A stretch of DNA of 64,000 nt from Rhodothermales bacterium (lineage in GTDB: Bacteria > Bacteroidota > Rhodothermia > Rhodothermales > JANQRZ01): assembly GCA_039944855.1 (NCBI GenBank), contig JBDUXZ010000017.1:1-64000 (forward strand), in the 5' to 3' direction. This document shows, one piece after another, positions 25,519-33,337 of the stretch. Below the pieces are notes generated by a model. It was not told the origin of the DNA. It did not search any database and saw nothing but the letters and a program-made list of their open reading frames with translations. The position numbers and the translations under genes are program-made. Position 1 is the first letter of the stretch. Every line of letters begins with the position of its first letter.

Positions 25519-25649
25519 GTCGCCTCGCTCTGCATCACCGTCGGGCCGTCGCTTTCTGCTTGAGCGCTGAGATCTAGCGCGGATTGTCGCTTCCCTTGGG
25601 GCAGGCCTCCACGCAATTGATGACCGTGTAGCATATTCACAGCCCTTCC

Positions 25650-25880
25650 TTAGCCTTCGAGAATCGCCAAGCGCTCGACCGCCCCCACGTCGCGCGTGTA
25701 GATTATGTGGCCGCATGCCTTGACGAAGGCTGTAGGGCCGAGGTAGTCCGGGCTGGCCCTGGCCCTGGCCCGGGTCGGGGCTTTCTGCGAGATGCCGCGC
25801 GGCCAGAGCCGGTTGAGGAACATGCGGACCACGCCGTCTTCGGTGGACGCGTCGTAGGCGCGATCGATCTGGATCGGCAT
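25650..25880 (-). pseudogene. Remnant: start of a DUF488 (YeaO-like) gene joined to an unrelated tail
   Basis: A 76-residue frame starts MPIQIDRAYDAS and continues to FLNRLWPRGISQK, a close match to the opening of YeaO-type DUF488 proteins. After about residue 38 the match stops at a GGCCCT triplicate repeat (25751-25770) and the remaining 35 residues (ACGHIIYTRDVGAVERLA) look more like the end of a PIN-domain toxin. A full YeaO protein has about 115 residues with later motifs that are missing here. It is best read as a deletion junction; it could still be translated. Confidence 0.5.
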
Positions 25881-25885
25881 AGGCG

Positions 25886-26425
25886 CTACGGCACGGGCCG
25901 GTCGGTGCGCAGCCGCTGGCGGAACCGGGTATGGCAGGCCATGCACCCGACCTGTAGCTCGTTGAGACGCTGCAAGATCATGTCTACGTCGCGTAGCTCG
26001 GCGGCCTCCTCCAAGCGCAGCGCCCCGGTGTGTACGGCCTCATCCGCCGCGACGAAGCCGTCCATCTCCTGCCCGAGCTCGCTCTTGATGCGCTGGATCT
26101 CGGCGGGCGACATGAGTGGGTGGTTCACGATGTCGTCCGCGTAAGCGGCCATCTGATCGTACTCCTCCAGCCATAGGGCCTGCGTGAAGCCCGCCATGTC
26201 GGCCCCCAGTTTTTGCATGATGGGGCGCAGGGGCACCCCGTCGGGGGCCGCACCGTCCTGGCGGGCCGCGTGCCCCGCATCTGCTGGCACGGCCTCGGCG
26301 TTGCCGGGCGTCTCGGCATCGGGAGCTGGCGACCGGCAGGCAGCGGCCCCCATCACCGCGAGGCCGATCAGTAAAAGGCGAACGACCGTCGGACTTCTGT
26401 AAACGTCTCGCATGGTTCGGGTCAT
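25886..26425 (-). CDS. Cytochrome c'-like (class II) monoheme lipoprotein
   Basis: Encodes 179 residues. The N-terminus has a lipoprotein signal (LLLIGLAVMGAAACRS, lipid Cys near residue 30), then a low-complexity linker, then a four-helix bundle with one heme site CMACH close to the C-terminus (about 161-165), the placement typical of class II cytochromes. Cytochrome c' binds NO at its five-coordinate heme and protects against NO. It lies 21 nt downstream of the RIC gene on the same strand, so the two are likely one operon. Confidence 0.8.
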   Translation of the reverse strand: MTRTMRDVYRSPTVVRLLLIGLAVMGAAACRSPAPDAETPGNAEAVPADAGHAARQDGAAPDGVPLRPIMQKLGADMAGFTQALWLEEYDQMAAYADDIVNHPLMSPAEIQRIKSELGQEMDGFVAADEAVHTGALRLEEAAELRDVDMILQRLNELQVGCMACHTRFRQRLRTDRPVP

Positions 26426-26446
26426 TTTCTATCGGCTTCTCGGTGG

Positions 26447-27172
26447 TTACGCCGCCGGCGCGGGTTCCAGCGCCGCCGCCTTCGGGAAGAGCACGTTGTT
26501 CTCGAGGTGGACGTGGAGGTGGAGGTCGTCCTCGAATTCCTCCAGCTTCGCGTAGGCGGCGCGGAACGTGGCGCAGGCGTGCTCGGGCGGCGTGAAATCG
26601 TCGCTCAGGCGTCGGATCTCCCGGAGGAGCGCCCCCGCGTGCTCGTGCTCGCGCTCGAGCTCCTCGATGGACGCGCCGATCGAGCCGAAGGTGGGCCGCT
26701 CCGGCTCGCGGCCCTCGCGCCGTGCCGCCACGAGGTCCCGGACGTACGGGAAGAGTCCCCCCTCCTCGTCCTCGAGGTGGACGCCGAGCTCCGTCGCTAG
26801 CTCGTCGAAGAGCCCGGCGATTTCGACCGTCTCGGGGTGGGTGCCGCCGTGGACGCGGGCGACCTTCTCGGTGAAGGACCGCAGCACGGGGATATTCTCG
26901 CGGACGTAGGCGTGGTGGACGTTGACGATGTAGTCAGCGAGGAAGTCCGGCGACCAGGTTTCGGCGCGGGCGGGGGTAGCGGCGCCGCTCCGGTCGTCGG
27001 TCAGGGCGAGGGCTTGTTCGATCTCGCCGAGGGGCACGCCGCGTTTTTCACAGGCCGCCTGGAGCGTCCGGCCGCCTCCGCAGCAGAAGTCTATGCCGTA
27101 GCGTTTGAGCACGCCGGCCCGGCGGTAGTCCTCCGCGACGATCTCGCCGACGGATCTTTGGGAGAGTTCCAT
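26447..27172 (-). CDS. RIC (YtfE/ScdA/DnrN) di-iron iron-sulfur cluster repair protein
   Basis: Encodes 241 residues. The N-terminal ScdA_N domain has YGIDFCCGGGRTL with the CC pair. The hemerythrin-like domain supplies His and Glu ligands in VHHAYVREN, HLEDEEGG, EREHEHAG and HVHLENNVLFP. It repairs iron-sulfur clusters damaged by NO or oxidation. Length is slightly above the E. coli protein (220). It lies between OsmC and cytochrome c' genes on the same strand, and no operator could be seen in the 53-nt gap upstream. Confidence 0.93.
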   Translation of the reverse strand: MELSQRSVGEIVAEDYRRAGVLKRYGIDFCCGGGRTLQAACEKRGVPLGEIEQALALTDDRSGAATPARAETWSPDFLADYIVNVHHAYVRENIPVLRSFTEKVARVHGGTHPETVEIAGLFDELATELGVHLEDEEGGLFPYVRDLVAARREGREPERPTFGSIGASIEELEREHEHAGALLREIRRLSDDFTPPEHACATFRAAYAKLEEFEDDLHLHVHLENNVLFPKAAALEPAPAA

Positions 27173-27225
27173 GGCTGTATGGGGTTAGTTGTTGGCTGGG
27201 GTTGGATGGAAGAGGCGAGGGTTCG

Positions 27226-27651
27226 TCACGCGGGCTCGGCGAGGCGCGCCGCCTTCAACACCACCTCGACGCCGGCGAGCGCCTTCGAGACGGGGCAGAC
27301 CGCCTTCGCCTTCTCGGCCGCCTCGAGGAAACCGGTCTCGTCGAGCCCCGGCACCTCGCCCTCCGTCTCCAGCTCGACCTTCGTGATGGCGAGCTGGTCG
27401 GGGTCGAGCGTGACGGTGGCCGTGGTGCGGATCGCCTTCGGCTCGTGGTCGTCCTCGCCGAGGACGAGCGCGAGGGCCATCGAGAAGCAGCCGGCGTGGG
27501 CCGCGCCGATGAGCTCCTCGGGGTTGGTGCCGCCTGCCTGCTCGAAGCGTGAAGCGAAGGAGTACGGCCGTTCGACGTCGCCGAAGCGGACGGTGCCGCC
27601 GCCCCGCTTGAGGGTGTCGTTCCAAACGGCCTGGGCAGTGCGTGTGATCAT
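27226..27651 (-). CDS. OsmC-family peroxiredoxin-like protein
   Basis: Encodes 141 residues. The two redox cysteines are in AAHAGCFSMAL (about residue 55) and AVCPVSKAL (about residue 119), the normal OsmC/Ohr arrangement, with FASRFEQAGGTNPEEL before the first. It reduces organic or fatty-acid peroxides in the cytoplasm. OsmC is more likely than Ohr given the GTNPEEL loop. It is the first gene of the minus-strand run containing ric and the cytochrome c' gene and is divergent from the heptaheme cytochrome, sharing a 188-nt promoter region. Confidence 0.88.
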   Translation of the reverse strand: MITRTAQAVWNDTLKRGGGTVRFGDVERPYSFASRFEQAGGTNPEELIGAAHAGCFSMALALVLGEDDHEPKAIRTTATVTLDPDQLAITKVELETEGEVPGLDETGFLEAAEKAKAVCPVSKALAGVEVVLKAARLAEPA

Positions 27652-27713
27652 GGGAGGTTCCTCTTAGGGTTCGCTGGGTGAGGGAGACGTTGGCAAGGTA
27701 GGGCCAGAAACGT

Positions 27714-27744
27714 ATTTTGTAATTTAAAGAAGTGATTTAACTTT
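27714..27744. promoter_or_regulatory. AT-rich divergent promoter core between osmC-like and heptaheme cytochrome genes
   Basis: Contains TATTTTG near 27712-27718, then TTAAA-GAAGTGA-TTTAA, a perfect 5-bp inverted repeat with a 7-nt spacer (about 27724-27740). The 10-mer TTTAAAGAAG here (27723-27732) recurs on the other strand at 32372-32381, in the other divergent promoter of this region. Both flanking genes could be served. No regulator is identified. Confidence 0.4.
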
Positions 27745-27839
27745 TTTATGACATCCCGACTCTACTTCGCGGCTCCAAGCGGTTGAATGGGGCCGAGATG
27801 CCGTAGTGTCGGGGCCGCACCGACTGCCACGCTTCCCTC

Positions 27840-29843
27840 ATGAGATCGTCGTTCTCTCTTCTCCTGGTGCTTCTCGCGCTCGGCGCGTGTCGGGGCGAGC
27901 CAGATCCTTCTTCCCTGCCCGCCGCGGAAAGGGCCTACCTCAACCTCGGCCCCGAGGCGACCTATGTCGGGGCCGAGACCTGCCGCACCTGCCACCCCGC
28001 GCAGTACGAGACCTTCATGCAGTCGGAGATGGGCCGCTCGTTCCGGGCGGCAACGCTCAGCAACAGCGATGCCTCTTGGGAGGGCATCGAGCCGGTCTAC
28101 GACGCCGAGCGCGACCTCTACTACCTCCCCTTCCACCGCGGCGAGGACCTCTTCGTCATGGAGTACCGCCTCGCCGGGCGCGACACCGTCCACCGGCGCG
28201 TCGAGCAGATCGACTTCATCGTCGGCTCCGGCCACCACACCAACTCTCACATGCGCGAGGAGAACGGGTACGTCTACCAGATCCCCGTGACGTGGTACGT
28301 CGAGGACGGGCGGTGGGACCTCCCTCCCGGCTTCGATCACAACAGGGACAGCCGGTTCCGCCGGCCCATCACGGAGGCGTGCATGACGTGCCACAACGCC
28401 CTGCCCGGCTTCGTCGAGGGCTCGGAGAACAAGTTCGACCACGTCCCCCTCGGCATCGACTGCGAGCGGTGCCACGGGCCGGGCTCCGTCCACGTCGAGG
28501 CGAAGCGGACCGGCGAGGTCGTCGACGTCTCGGAGGAAATCGACTACACGATCGTCAACCCGGGCAAGCTCCCGCCCGAGCGCCAACTCGACGTGTGCCA
28601 GCGATGCCACATGCAGGGGACGGGCACGTTCCGCGAGGGGAGGGGGCCGGCCGACTTCCGACCGGGCATGCGCCTCGACGCTGTCCTCAACGTCTTCGAG
28701 GTGCGCGAGGCCGACAGCACGGCCCGCTTCCGAATGGCCGCGCACCCGGACCGCCTCCGGATGAGTGCGTGCTTCCAGGCCACGCACGAGCCGGAGAGCC
28801 CCTTCGAGCCGATGACGTGCATCACCTGCCACGACCCCCACGTCCCCGTCAAGACGCTGGATTACAACGAGTCCTGCCGCTCCTGCCATGCTACCGTCCT
28901 CGGGGACAATTTGGAGTCCGGATCGGAAGACATAGGAGCCGCAAAGGCTTCCGCCTGCACGGAGCCGGAGGTGGTCCACGCCACGGCCCCGACTGACTGC
29001 GTCGCCTGCCACATGTCGACCTCGGGCTCGTGGGACATCCCCCACATCACCATCACCGACCACTTCATTCGCGTCCCGGCCGAAGCGATTCCTACCCCGG
29101 CCCTCACGACCGCCGAGGTGGAGGCTCGCCGACAGATGGTCCGCCTCGCCAGCCTCATCGCGGCCAACCCGTCGAACCGCGAGGTAGCCGAGGGCTTCAT
29201 GGAGCACTATGAGACGGTCACGAACCGCCCCCGTCTTCTCGACTCGGCAGCCGTGCGGCTCGAACGGGGGCGGGCGGAGGAGCCGCTCCAGGCCCTCGCC
29301 CCGTCGCTCATTCGCCTCGGATTCCTCCGCGGCGACCACGCCGCCGTCCGTACTCTCGCTAGTCAGATCGACACCGGCGCGCTCGACGCGTGGGCGCTCT
29401 ACCGGATCGGAGAGGCGTTCACCCGGTCCGGCGAGTACGAGGCTGCCATCAGGTACCTCCGCCGTGCCGTGGATGCGGCCCCGTTCCACCTCCGCTTCCG
29501 GAAGGAGCTCGCCTCGGCCTACGCCGACGCCGGGCAGCTCCTCGCTGCTGTCGCCGCCTACGACGCGCTTCTCGCCGAGGACCCGACGTTCGAGGACGCC
29601 TACAACGACCGCGGCTTCGCACACCTCCTCCTCGGCGACCTCGTCGCCGCCGAGGCGGACTTCCGCGCGGCGCTCCGGCTCGACTCCGACCTGGAGATGG
29701 CCCTCGCGAACCTCGCCTCGCTCTACTTCAACACCGAGCGGGCGGACGAGGCCCGGCCCTACGCCGAGCGGCTGGTCCGGCTGTTCCCAGAGAAGGCCCG
29801 CTACCGGCAGTTCCTGGAAACGGTGGAAAAAGCCGGGCGCTGA
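27840..29843 (+). CDS. Exported heptaheme cytochrome c with C-terminal TPR repeats (cytochrome c554-type)
   Basis: Encodes 667 residues with a lipoprotein-type signal ending LALGACRGE. Seven CxxCH heme sites are visible: CRTCH, CMTCH, CERCH, CQRCH, CITCH, CRSCH and CVACH, spread over about residues 48-385, with cytochrome c554/c'-like spacing. An eighth cysteine lies in SACFQATHEP but lacks a canonical motif. Residues about 430-660 form tetratricopeptide repeats. Relatives occur in nitrogen-oxide and multiheme redox systems, but substrate is unknown. Its position beside NO-defence genes suggests periplasmic electron transfer or nitrogen-oxide reduction. Confidence 0.85.
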   Translation: MRSSFSLLLVLLALGACRGEPDPSSLPAAERAYLNLGPEATYVGAETCRTCHPAQYETFMQSEMGRSFRAATLSNSDASWEGIEPVYDAERDLYYLPFHRGEDLFVMEYRLAGRDTVHRRVEQIDFIVGSGHHTNSHMREENGYVYQIPVTWYVEDGRWDLPPGFDHNRDSRFRRPITEACMTCHNALPGFVEGSENKFDHVPLGIDCERCHGPGSVHVEAKRTGEVVDVSEEIDYTIVNPGKLPPERQLDVCQRCHMQGTGTFREGRGPADFRPGMRLDAVLNVFEVREADSTARFRMAAHPDRLRMSACFQATHEPESPFEPMTCITCHDPHVPVKTLDYNESCRSCHATVLGDNLESGSEDIGAAKASACTEPEVVHATAPTDCVACHMSTSGSWDIPHITITDHFIRVPAEAIPTPALTTAEVEARRQMVRLASLIAANPSNREVAEGFMEHYETVTNRPRLLDSAAVRLERGRAEEPLQALAPSLIRLGFLRGDHAAVRTLASQIDTGALDAWALYRIGEAFTRSGEYEAAIRYLRRAVDAAPFHLRFRKELASAYADAGQLLAAVAAYDALLAEDPTFEDAYNDRGFAHLLLGDLVAAEADFRAALRLDSDLEMALANLASLYFNTERADEARPYAERLVRLFPEKARYRQFLETVEKAGR

Positions 29844-29865
29844 AGAAGCGGCCCCGGCCCCGTCG

Positions 29866-30243
29866 TTACGCTTCCTGCTCGGGGGCTTCGACGTCCCAGG
29901 TCAGGATGTCCTCCTCTGACTTATGCTCGGACTCGGGCGGGGTCGCCCACCGCTCCGACTCTGGCAGCGGCTCCTGCTTCTCGGTGAGGTTGTGGCCCAT
30001 CTGGCCCCACTGCTCGGCGAGGTAGGCGTTCCACTCGGCGTAGTGCGCCCACTTGGCCGGCAGTTCGTCGTCGGCATAGATGGCCTCGGTCGGGCAGACG
30101 GGGACGCAGGCGTTGCAGTCGATGCACTCGTCGGGGTGTATGGCGATGAAGTTGGGGCCGACGTAGAAGCAATCCACAGGACAGACCTCGACGCAGTCCG
30201 TGTGGAGGCAGTTGATGCAGGGCTCGGCGACGACGTAGGGCAT
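29866..30243 (-). CDS. fdxA: 7Fe ferredoxin FdxA
   Basis: Encodes 125 residues. The N-terminal 60 residues carry the two cluster motifs CINCLHTDCVEVCP and CIDCNACVPVCP, arranged as in seven-iron FdxA ferredoxins with [3Fe-4S] and [4Fe-4S] clusters; VDCFY and the HPDECIDC spacer fit. The remaining 65 residues are a charged tail usual for this family. It carries electrons in the cytoplasm. It is the last gene of the minus-strand group with DUF2249 and MIP18-type proteins, 39 nt after the preceding gene. Confidence 0.9.
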   Translation of the reverse strand: MPYVVAEPCINCLHTDCVEVCPVDCFYVGPNFIAIHPDECIDCNACVPVCPTEAIYADDELPAKWAHYAEWNAYLAEQWGQMGHNLTEKQEPLPESERWATPPESEHKSEEDILTWDVEAPEQEA

Positions 30244-30282
30244 GGGGTTCGAAGTTTCTCGTTGATGCGTCAGCGGGCGGGG

Positions 30283-30570
30283 TCAGGCGACGTCGCGCGT
30301 CCGGTAGAACCAGACGATCCATTCGTCCCCCTCGCCAAGCTCGGCCCAGTGCTTCCAGCCGCGGGCGCGCATCACGCCGAAGAGCGGGACGGGCTTGAAG
30401 GGGGCGTGCAGCCGGAGGACGTGGCCCTCGGGCACGCGGCCGGCGGTCTCCATGATGAGCGAGAACGGCTCGCCGCCGTCGCGGAGCGTGGGGCGCACGT
30501 CGAGCTCGACCCGCTCGGCTTCTGTGACCTCAGCGAGGGCTTCGGGGCGCGGTTCGTGTACGTCGGGCAT
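30283..30570 (-). CDS. DUF2249 protein (third of three)
   Basis: Encodes 95 residues from ATG 30570; the frame is open upstream but that part is inside a region of low-complexity shadow. It has the DUF2249 features: ELDVRPTLRDGGEPFSLI near residue 22 and VLRLHAPFKPVPLFGVMRARGW, in which the family's LxxxDPxP loop becomes APFKPVPL. DUF2249 proteins are soluble and of unknown function; they recur with hemerythrin, cupin and NO-response genes. Two relatives are encoded at 31026 and 32016. Confidence 0.8.
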   Translation of the reverse strand: MPDVHEPRPEALAEVTEAERVELDVRPTLRDGGEPFSLIMETAGRVPEGHVLRLHAPFKPVPLFGVMRARGWKHWAELGEGDEWIVWFYRTRDVA

Positions 30571-30593
30571 GAGAAGGAGAGGTTGGAAGCGTT

Positions 30594-31016
30594 TCAATAC
30601 GTGGGAGGCCGCCGCCCGCCGTAGAGCGTCGCGCGCGCCTCGGGCACGATCATGTGCGGCGACCACGGCGGGTCCCACACCAGCTCGACGACGCCGCGCC
30701 GCAGCCCCGGCACACGCTGGAGCACGCCGCCGACCTGCTGCTTGATGTAGCTCGACATCGGGCAGGCCGGCGTCGTCATCGTCAGGCGCACCGTCGCCGT
30801 GCCGTCCTCGAGCTGGAGGTCGTAGATCAGCCCGAGGGCGACGATGTTCAGCCCCACCTCGGGGTCGATCACGCTGCGGAGCCCGTCGGCGAGGGCGAGG
30901 CGTGAGGGGACCTCGGTATCGGGCGCGGCCTCGGTATCGGGCGGCTCAGGCGTGTTCGAGGGCTCGGCCGATTCGGCGGCGTGGGCGCCCCGTCGGAGGG
31001 ATCGGAAGAAGGACAT
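30594..31016 (-). CDS. MIP18/DUF59-type iron-sulfur cluster assembly factor
   Basis: Encodes 140 residues from ATG 31016 (a GTG one codon before is possible). After a Pro/Glu/Ala-rich N-terminal tail of about 35 residues comes a DUF59 domain with SVIDPEVGLNIVALGLIYDL and TTPACPMSSYI, which contains the cysteine typical of PaaD/SufT-like factors. These proteins help deliver iron-sulfur clusters to enzymes. The first-tail low complexity is unusual. It lies between two DUF2249 genes with gaps of 9 and 23 nt, so it belongs to the same operon. Confidence 0.85.
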   Translation of the reverse strand: MSFFRSLRRGAHAAESAEPSNTPEPPDTEAAPDTEVPSRLALADGLRSVIDPEVGLNIVALGLIYDLQLEDGTATVRLTMTTPACPMSSYIKQQVGGVLQRVPGLRRGVVELVWDPPWSPHMIVPEARATLYGGRRPPTY

Positions 31017-31025
31017 CACGAGGGC

Positions 31026-31277
31026 TCAGCCGGTCCGGGTGACGTGGACACGCCACGTCACGGGGCCGCGCTCGAGGTAGTCGAACGTGAAGGCGGCTGC
31101 GCCGTGTTCGGCGAGGAGCGTGTAGTACATGCACTCCGGGTCGTGGTCCACGACGAGCTCGAGGACCGCGTCGGACGGGAGCGCGTGGTAGGCGCCCATG
31201 ATGGTCTCGAAGCGGTGCTTCGGCTCGACGGGGCGCACGTCGAGCACCTGGATCGTGGGGGGGTGCGTCGCGGTCAT
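31026..31277 (-). CDS. DUF2249 protein (second of three)
   Basis: Encodes 83 residues from ATG 31277. It reads IQVLDVRPVEPKHRFETIMGAYHAL near the start and VVDHDPECMYYTLL after, which match the DUF2249 layout of a DVRP loop, an amphipathic helix and a DHDPxP-like loop (here DHDPECMYY, with a Cys in place of Pro). The end THRVHVTRTG-like strand (WRVHVTR) matches its sister at 32016. Function is unknown; a ligand- or cofactor-binding role is only a guess. It is flanked at 9 nt by the MIP18-type gene. Confidence 0.78.
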   Translation of the reverse strand: MTATHPPTIQVLDVRPVEPKHRFETIMGAYHALPSDAVLELVVDHDPECMYYTLLAEHGAAAFTFDYLERGPVTWRVHVTRTG

Positions 31278-31303
31278 GGGGATCGTCCGGGTAGGGAGAT
31301 GGT

Positions 31304-32035
31304 TCAGCGAGTCGAGCCGGCGGCGACCTTTCGTTCGGCGGCGGCTTTCTTCTCGGCGGCGGAGCCCCAGCCCCAGCCGCGCCCGCGCCGGAGCCAGCGT
31401 TCCCAGGCCGCGAGGTGCTCCGGCGACGAGGGGGCCAGGGCCACGGTGCCGCCGTAGCCGCGCAGCGCGAGCCGGCTCAAGAGCCACCCCGTGCCGTCGG
31501 AGGCCCCGCCTTCCGCCTCGGCTTCAGGGCCGGCACCGAGCAGTCGGACGTGGGCGAGGTGCGGCCCGGTGGCGTCGAGCACGGCCGTCCAGCGGTCGGG
31601 ATCGAATGCGGCGGGGCGCACCTCCCAGCCCGTCTGTGCGCCGTGATCCTCGGCCCATGCGACCGCCCGGCGGGCAGCGTCGAGGTCCGTGTCGTGGAGG
31701 AGCGCGGTGTGCGATAGGGCCGGGCACTCGACGGTCGCGCGCCGGAGCAGTACCCCGGCACCGAGCCCGTAGGCCGCGCTCGACCATATCGACCGCATGG
31801 CGAGGTCGGCTTCGTCGGGCAGCAGGAGCCACGCGATTGGCAGGTCGGTCGGCGTCGCCGGGAAGCAGTCGACGCCGGCCTCGTGCCGGATGGCGCACGG
31901 CGAGGCATCGGCACCGTGGTGGTGGCCCGCGCCCAGCCTCAGCTCCAGGCCCGCGAGCGAGCGCCGACGCCCGGCCACACGCAGCCCCTCGGCGGTAGCA
32001 TCGGGGAGGGCGTCGCTACTCAGCAGCAGCTTCAT
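31304..32035 (-). CDS. 243-residue protein of unknown function inside the DUF2249 operon
   Basis: Starts at ATG 32035, overlapping the end of the upstream DUF2249 gene by 20 nt. The protein is soluble, with alternating alpha/beta character and histidine-rich GAGHHHGAD near residue 36. An N-terminal LLLSSDALPD and an aspartate-rich LLHDTDLDAAR give it the look of a sugar-isomerase-type TIM barrel, but I cannot name a family. The C-terminus is Lys/Ala/Arg-rich. The overlap with DUF2249 and its conserved reading style support a real, co-translated gene. Confidence 0.6.
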   Translation of the reverse strand: MKLLLSSDALPDATAEGLRVAGRRRSLAGLELRLGAGHHHGADASPCAIRHEAGVDCFPATPTDLPIAWLLLPDEADLAMRSIWSSAAYGLGAGVLLRRATVECPALSHTALLHDTDLDAARRAVAWAEDHGAQTGWEVRPAAFDPDRWTAVLDATGPHLAHVRLLGAGPEAEAEGGASDGTGWLLSRLALRGYGGTVALAPSSPEHLAAWERWLRRGRGWGWGSAAEKKAAAERKVAAGSTR

Positions 32036-32291
32036 CGCGGACGGGGTCGCCAGTGAGCCGGCTGATCTTGACGCGCCACAGCTCCGGCCCTTGCTCGAGG
32101 TATTCCCAGCCGATCTGCCCCTTCCGCACGAAGTCGAACTGGTGCTTGAGCGGGATCGGGTCGTGGTCGTTGACGAGGACGAAGTGCTCGCCGGGGGTGA
32201 GGGCGTCGAAGGTGGCGAAGATGGCGGGGTGCTTCTGAGGCGGCGGGAGAGGCCGCACATCGAGGACTTTCTCTTCCGTCGTGGCAGACAT
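32016..32291 (-). CDS. DUF2249 protein (first of three), operon leader
   Basis: Encodes 91 residues. It contains EEKVLDVRPLPPPQKHPAIF and VLVNDHDPIPLKHQFDF, the clearest DUF2249 motifs in the window (DVRP, then NDHDPxPL), and ends in a beta strand LWRVKISR. DUF2249 folds are small and may resemble TusA/SirA-like proteins, recalled but not verified. It is the first gene of the minus-strand operon that runs to fdxA and is divergent from the SufR-like regulator, which suggests control by that regulator. Confidence 0.85.
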   Translation of the reverse strand: MSATTEEKVLDVRPLPPPQKHPAIFATFDALTPGEHFVLVNDHDPIPLKHQFDFVRKGQIGWEYLEQGPELWRVKISRLTGDPVRDEAAAE

Positions 32292-32444
32292 GGGTCGCGG
32301 GGTTGAAAGGAGGGGGACACCCCGAAAGTAGGAGCCTCGCGAGCCTTTATCAAGTTAAAAATGGTTATTAGCTTCTTTAAAGCATAAATCACATCCCCTT
32401 CATATCTTGCAGGCACCCGATCCCTGATCCTCCGTATCACCGGC
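32292..32444. promoter_or_regulatory. 153-nt divergent promoter region between DUF2249 operon and SufR-like gene
   Basis: The region turns AT-rich from 32348 to 32395 and contains CTTCTTTAAA at 32372-32381, the reverse complement of a 10-mer in the osmC promoter region. A palindrome CTCGCGAG lies at 32336-32343. Both flanking genes start within 70 nt of the AT-rich core, so one promoter island could serve both. No known operator could be assigned. Confidence 0.4.
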
Positions 32445-33101
32445 ATGCCTTCTTCCCTCCTCCCCTCCGGCACGAAGGGCGACCTCCTGCTCCTGATGAA
32501 GCGGCAGGGTCCGATCTCGCTCGACGACGCCGAAGCGGCCACCGGCCTCACCCGGCCCACGCTGCGCCAGCACCTCGGCGGGCTCGAGCGCGACCGCCTC
32601 GTGGAGCGCTCGACCCAACGGCAACCGCGCGGTCGTCCCAGTCTCCGGTACGCCCTCACGCCCCAGGCCGAGGCCCTCTTTCCCTCCCGCGACGGCGTGC
32701 TTCTGGGCCGCCTCCTCGATTTCCTCCAGGAGCGGGACGACGACGCGCTCATCGAGGGTTTCTTCGAGCATTACTGGGACGAGCGGCTGCGCGACGTGCA
32801 GCACCGGCTCAGCCAAGTCCCCGAGGGCGATGGGGACGAGCGTCTGTCGGTGCTGGTGGAACTCCTCCGCGAGCAGGGGTTCATGCCGGAGGTGCGAAGC
32901 GACGAGGGCGGCCTCGTCATCCGGGAGTGCAACTGCCCGTTCCCAGAGGCTGTCAAGCGCACGCGGCTACCGTGCCGGCTCGAAGCGCGCTTCTTCGAGC
33001 GGGTCTTCGACGACCGGATCAGCCGCGTGACGTACATCCCCGATGGCTTCCCGGCCTGCACCTACGAGTTCCCCGCTTCCGAAGAGGCCGGTGCTCCATG
33101 A
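32445..33101 (+). CDS. SufR-like iron-sulfur transcriptional regulator
   Basis: Encodes 218 residues. The N-terminal 70 residues form a winged helix-turn-helix (DAEAATGLTRPTLRQHLGGLERDRLVERSTQ region). The C-terminal part holds cysteines in RECNCPF, then LPC 12 residues later, then PAC, close to the C-x12-C...C pattern of SufR, which binds a [4Fe-4S] cluster. A third SufR cysteine seems replaced. It likely senses cluster status or NO and may control the divergent DUF2249/MIP18 operon. It is coupled by 4 nt to the next gene. Confidence 0.8.
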   Translation: MPSSLLPSGTKGDLLLLMKRQGPISLDDAEAATGLTRPTLRQHLGGLERDRLVERSTQRQPRGRPSLRYALTPQAEALFPSRDGVLLGRLLDFLQERDDDALIEGFFEHYWDERLRDVQHRLSQVPEGDGDERLSVLVELLREQGFMPEVRSDEGGLVIRECNCPFPEAVKRTRLPCRLEARFFERVFDDRISRVTYIPDGFPACTYEFPASEEAGAP

Positions 33102-33334
33102 ACGAGCCCTCCCCATCCCCCGACGACGCCCGCTTGGCCGAGGCCGTCCGTGCCGCGTGTCTGCGCGCGGCGCTCGACGCCTTCGAAGCAGCCTCCATTA
33201 GCGGCCTCTGCTGCACCGGCGCGTGGGAGTGCGCTGTGGGGGCCGTGCGGACGCTGGATCTGGAGGAGCTCCTGCGAGCCCGGCATAGCGTCGAGACGGG
33301 GAGCCGGGATTCCGTGCGTCGAGCCTCCCGTTGA
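33098..33334 (+). CDS. Small cysteine-containing protein coupled to the SufR-like gene
   Basis: Encodes 78 residues from ATG 33098, overlapping the SufR-like stop (ATGA). The centre reads ISGLCCTGAWECAVGAVRTLDL, in which Gly-Leu-Cys, Trp-Glu and Leu-Asp-Leu resemble a small family of unknown function that databases sometimes label acetyltransferase without support. It is helical and has no membrane segment or signal. The coupling suggests a partner of the regulator, perhaps in cluster sensing. No function is claimed. Confidence 0.6.
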   Translation: MNEPSPSPDDARLAEAVRAACLRAALDAFEAASISGLCCTGAWECAVGAVRTLDLEELLRARHSVETGSRDSVRRASR

Positions 33335-33337
33335 TTC

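Noticed and set aside
27762-29624. 620-codon open frame antisense to the heptaheme cytochrome
   Set aside because: The sense strand has seven heme motifs and a signal peptide; the antisense frame shows no domain.
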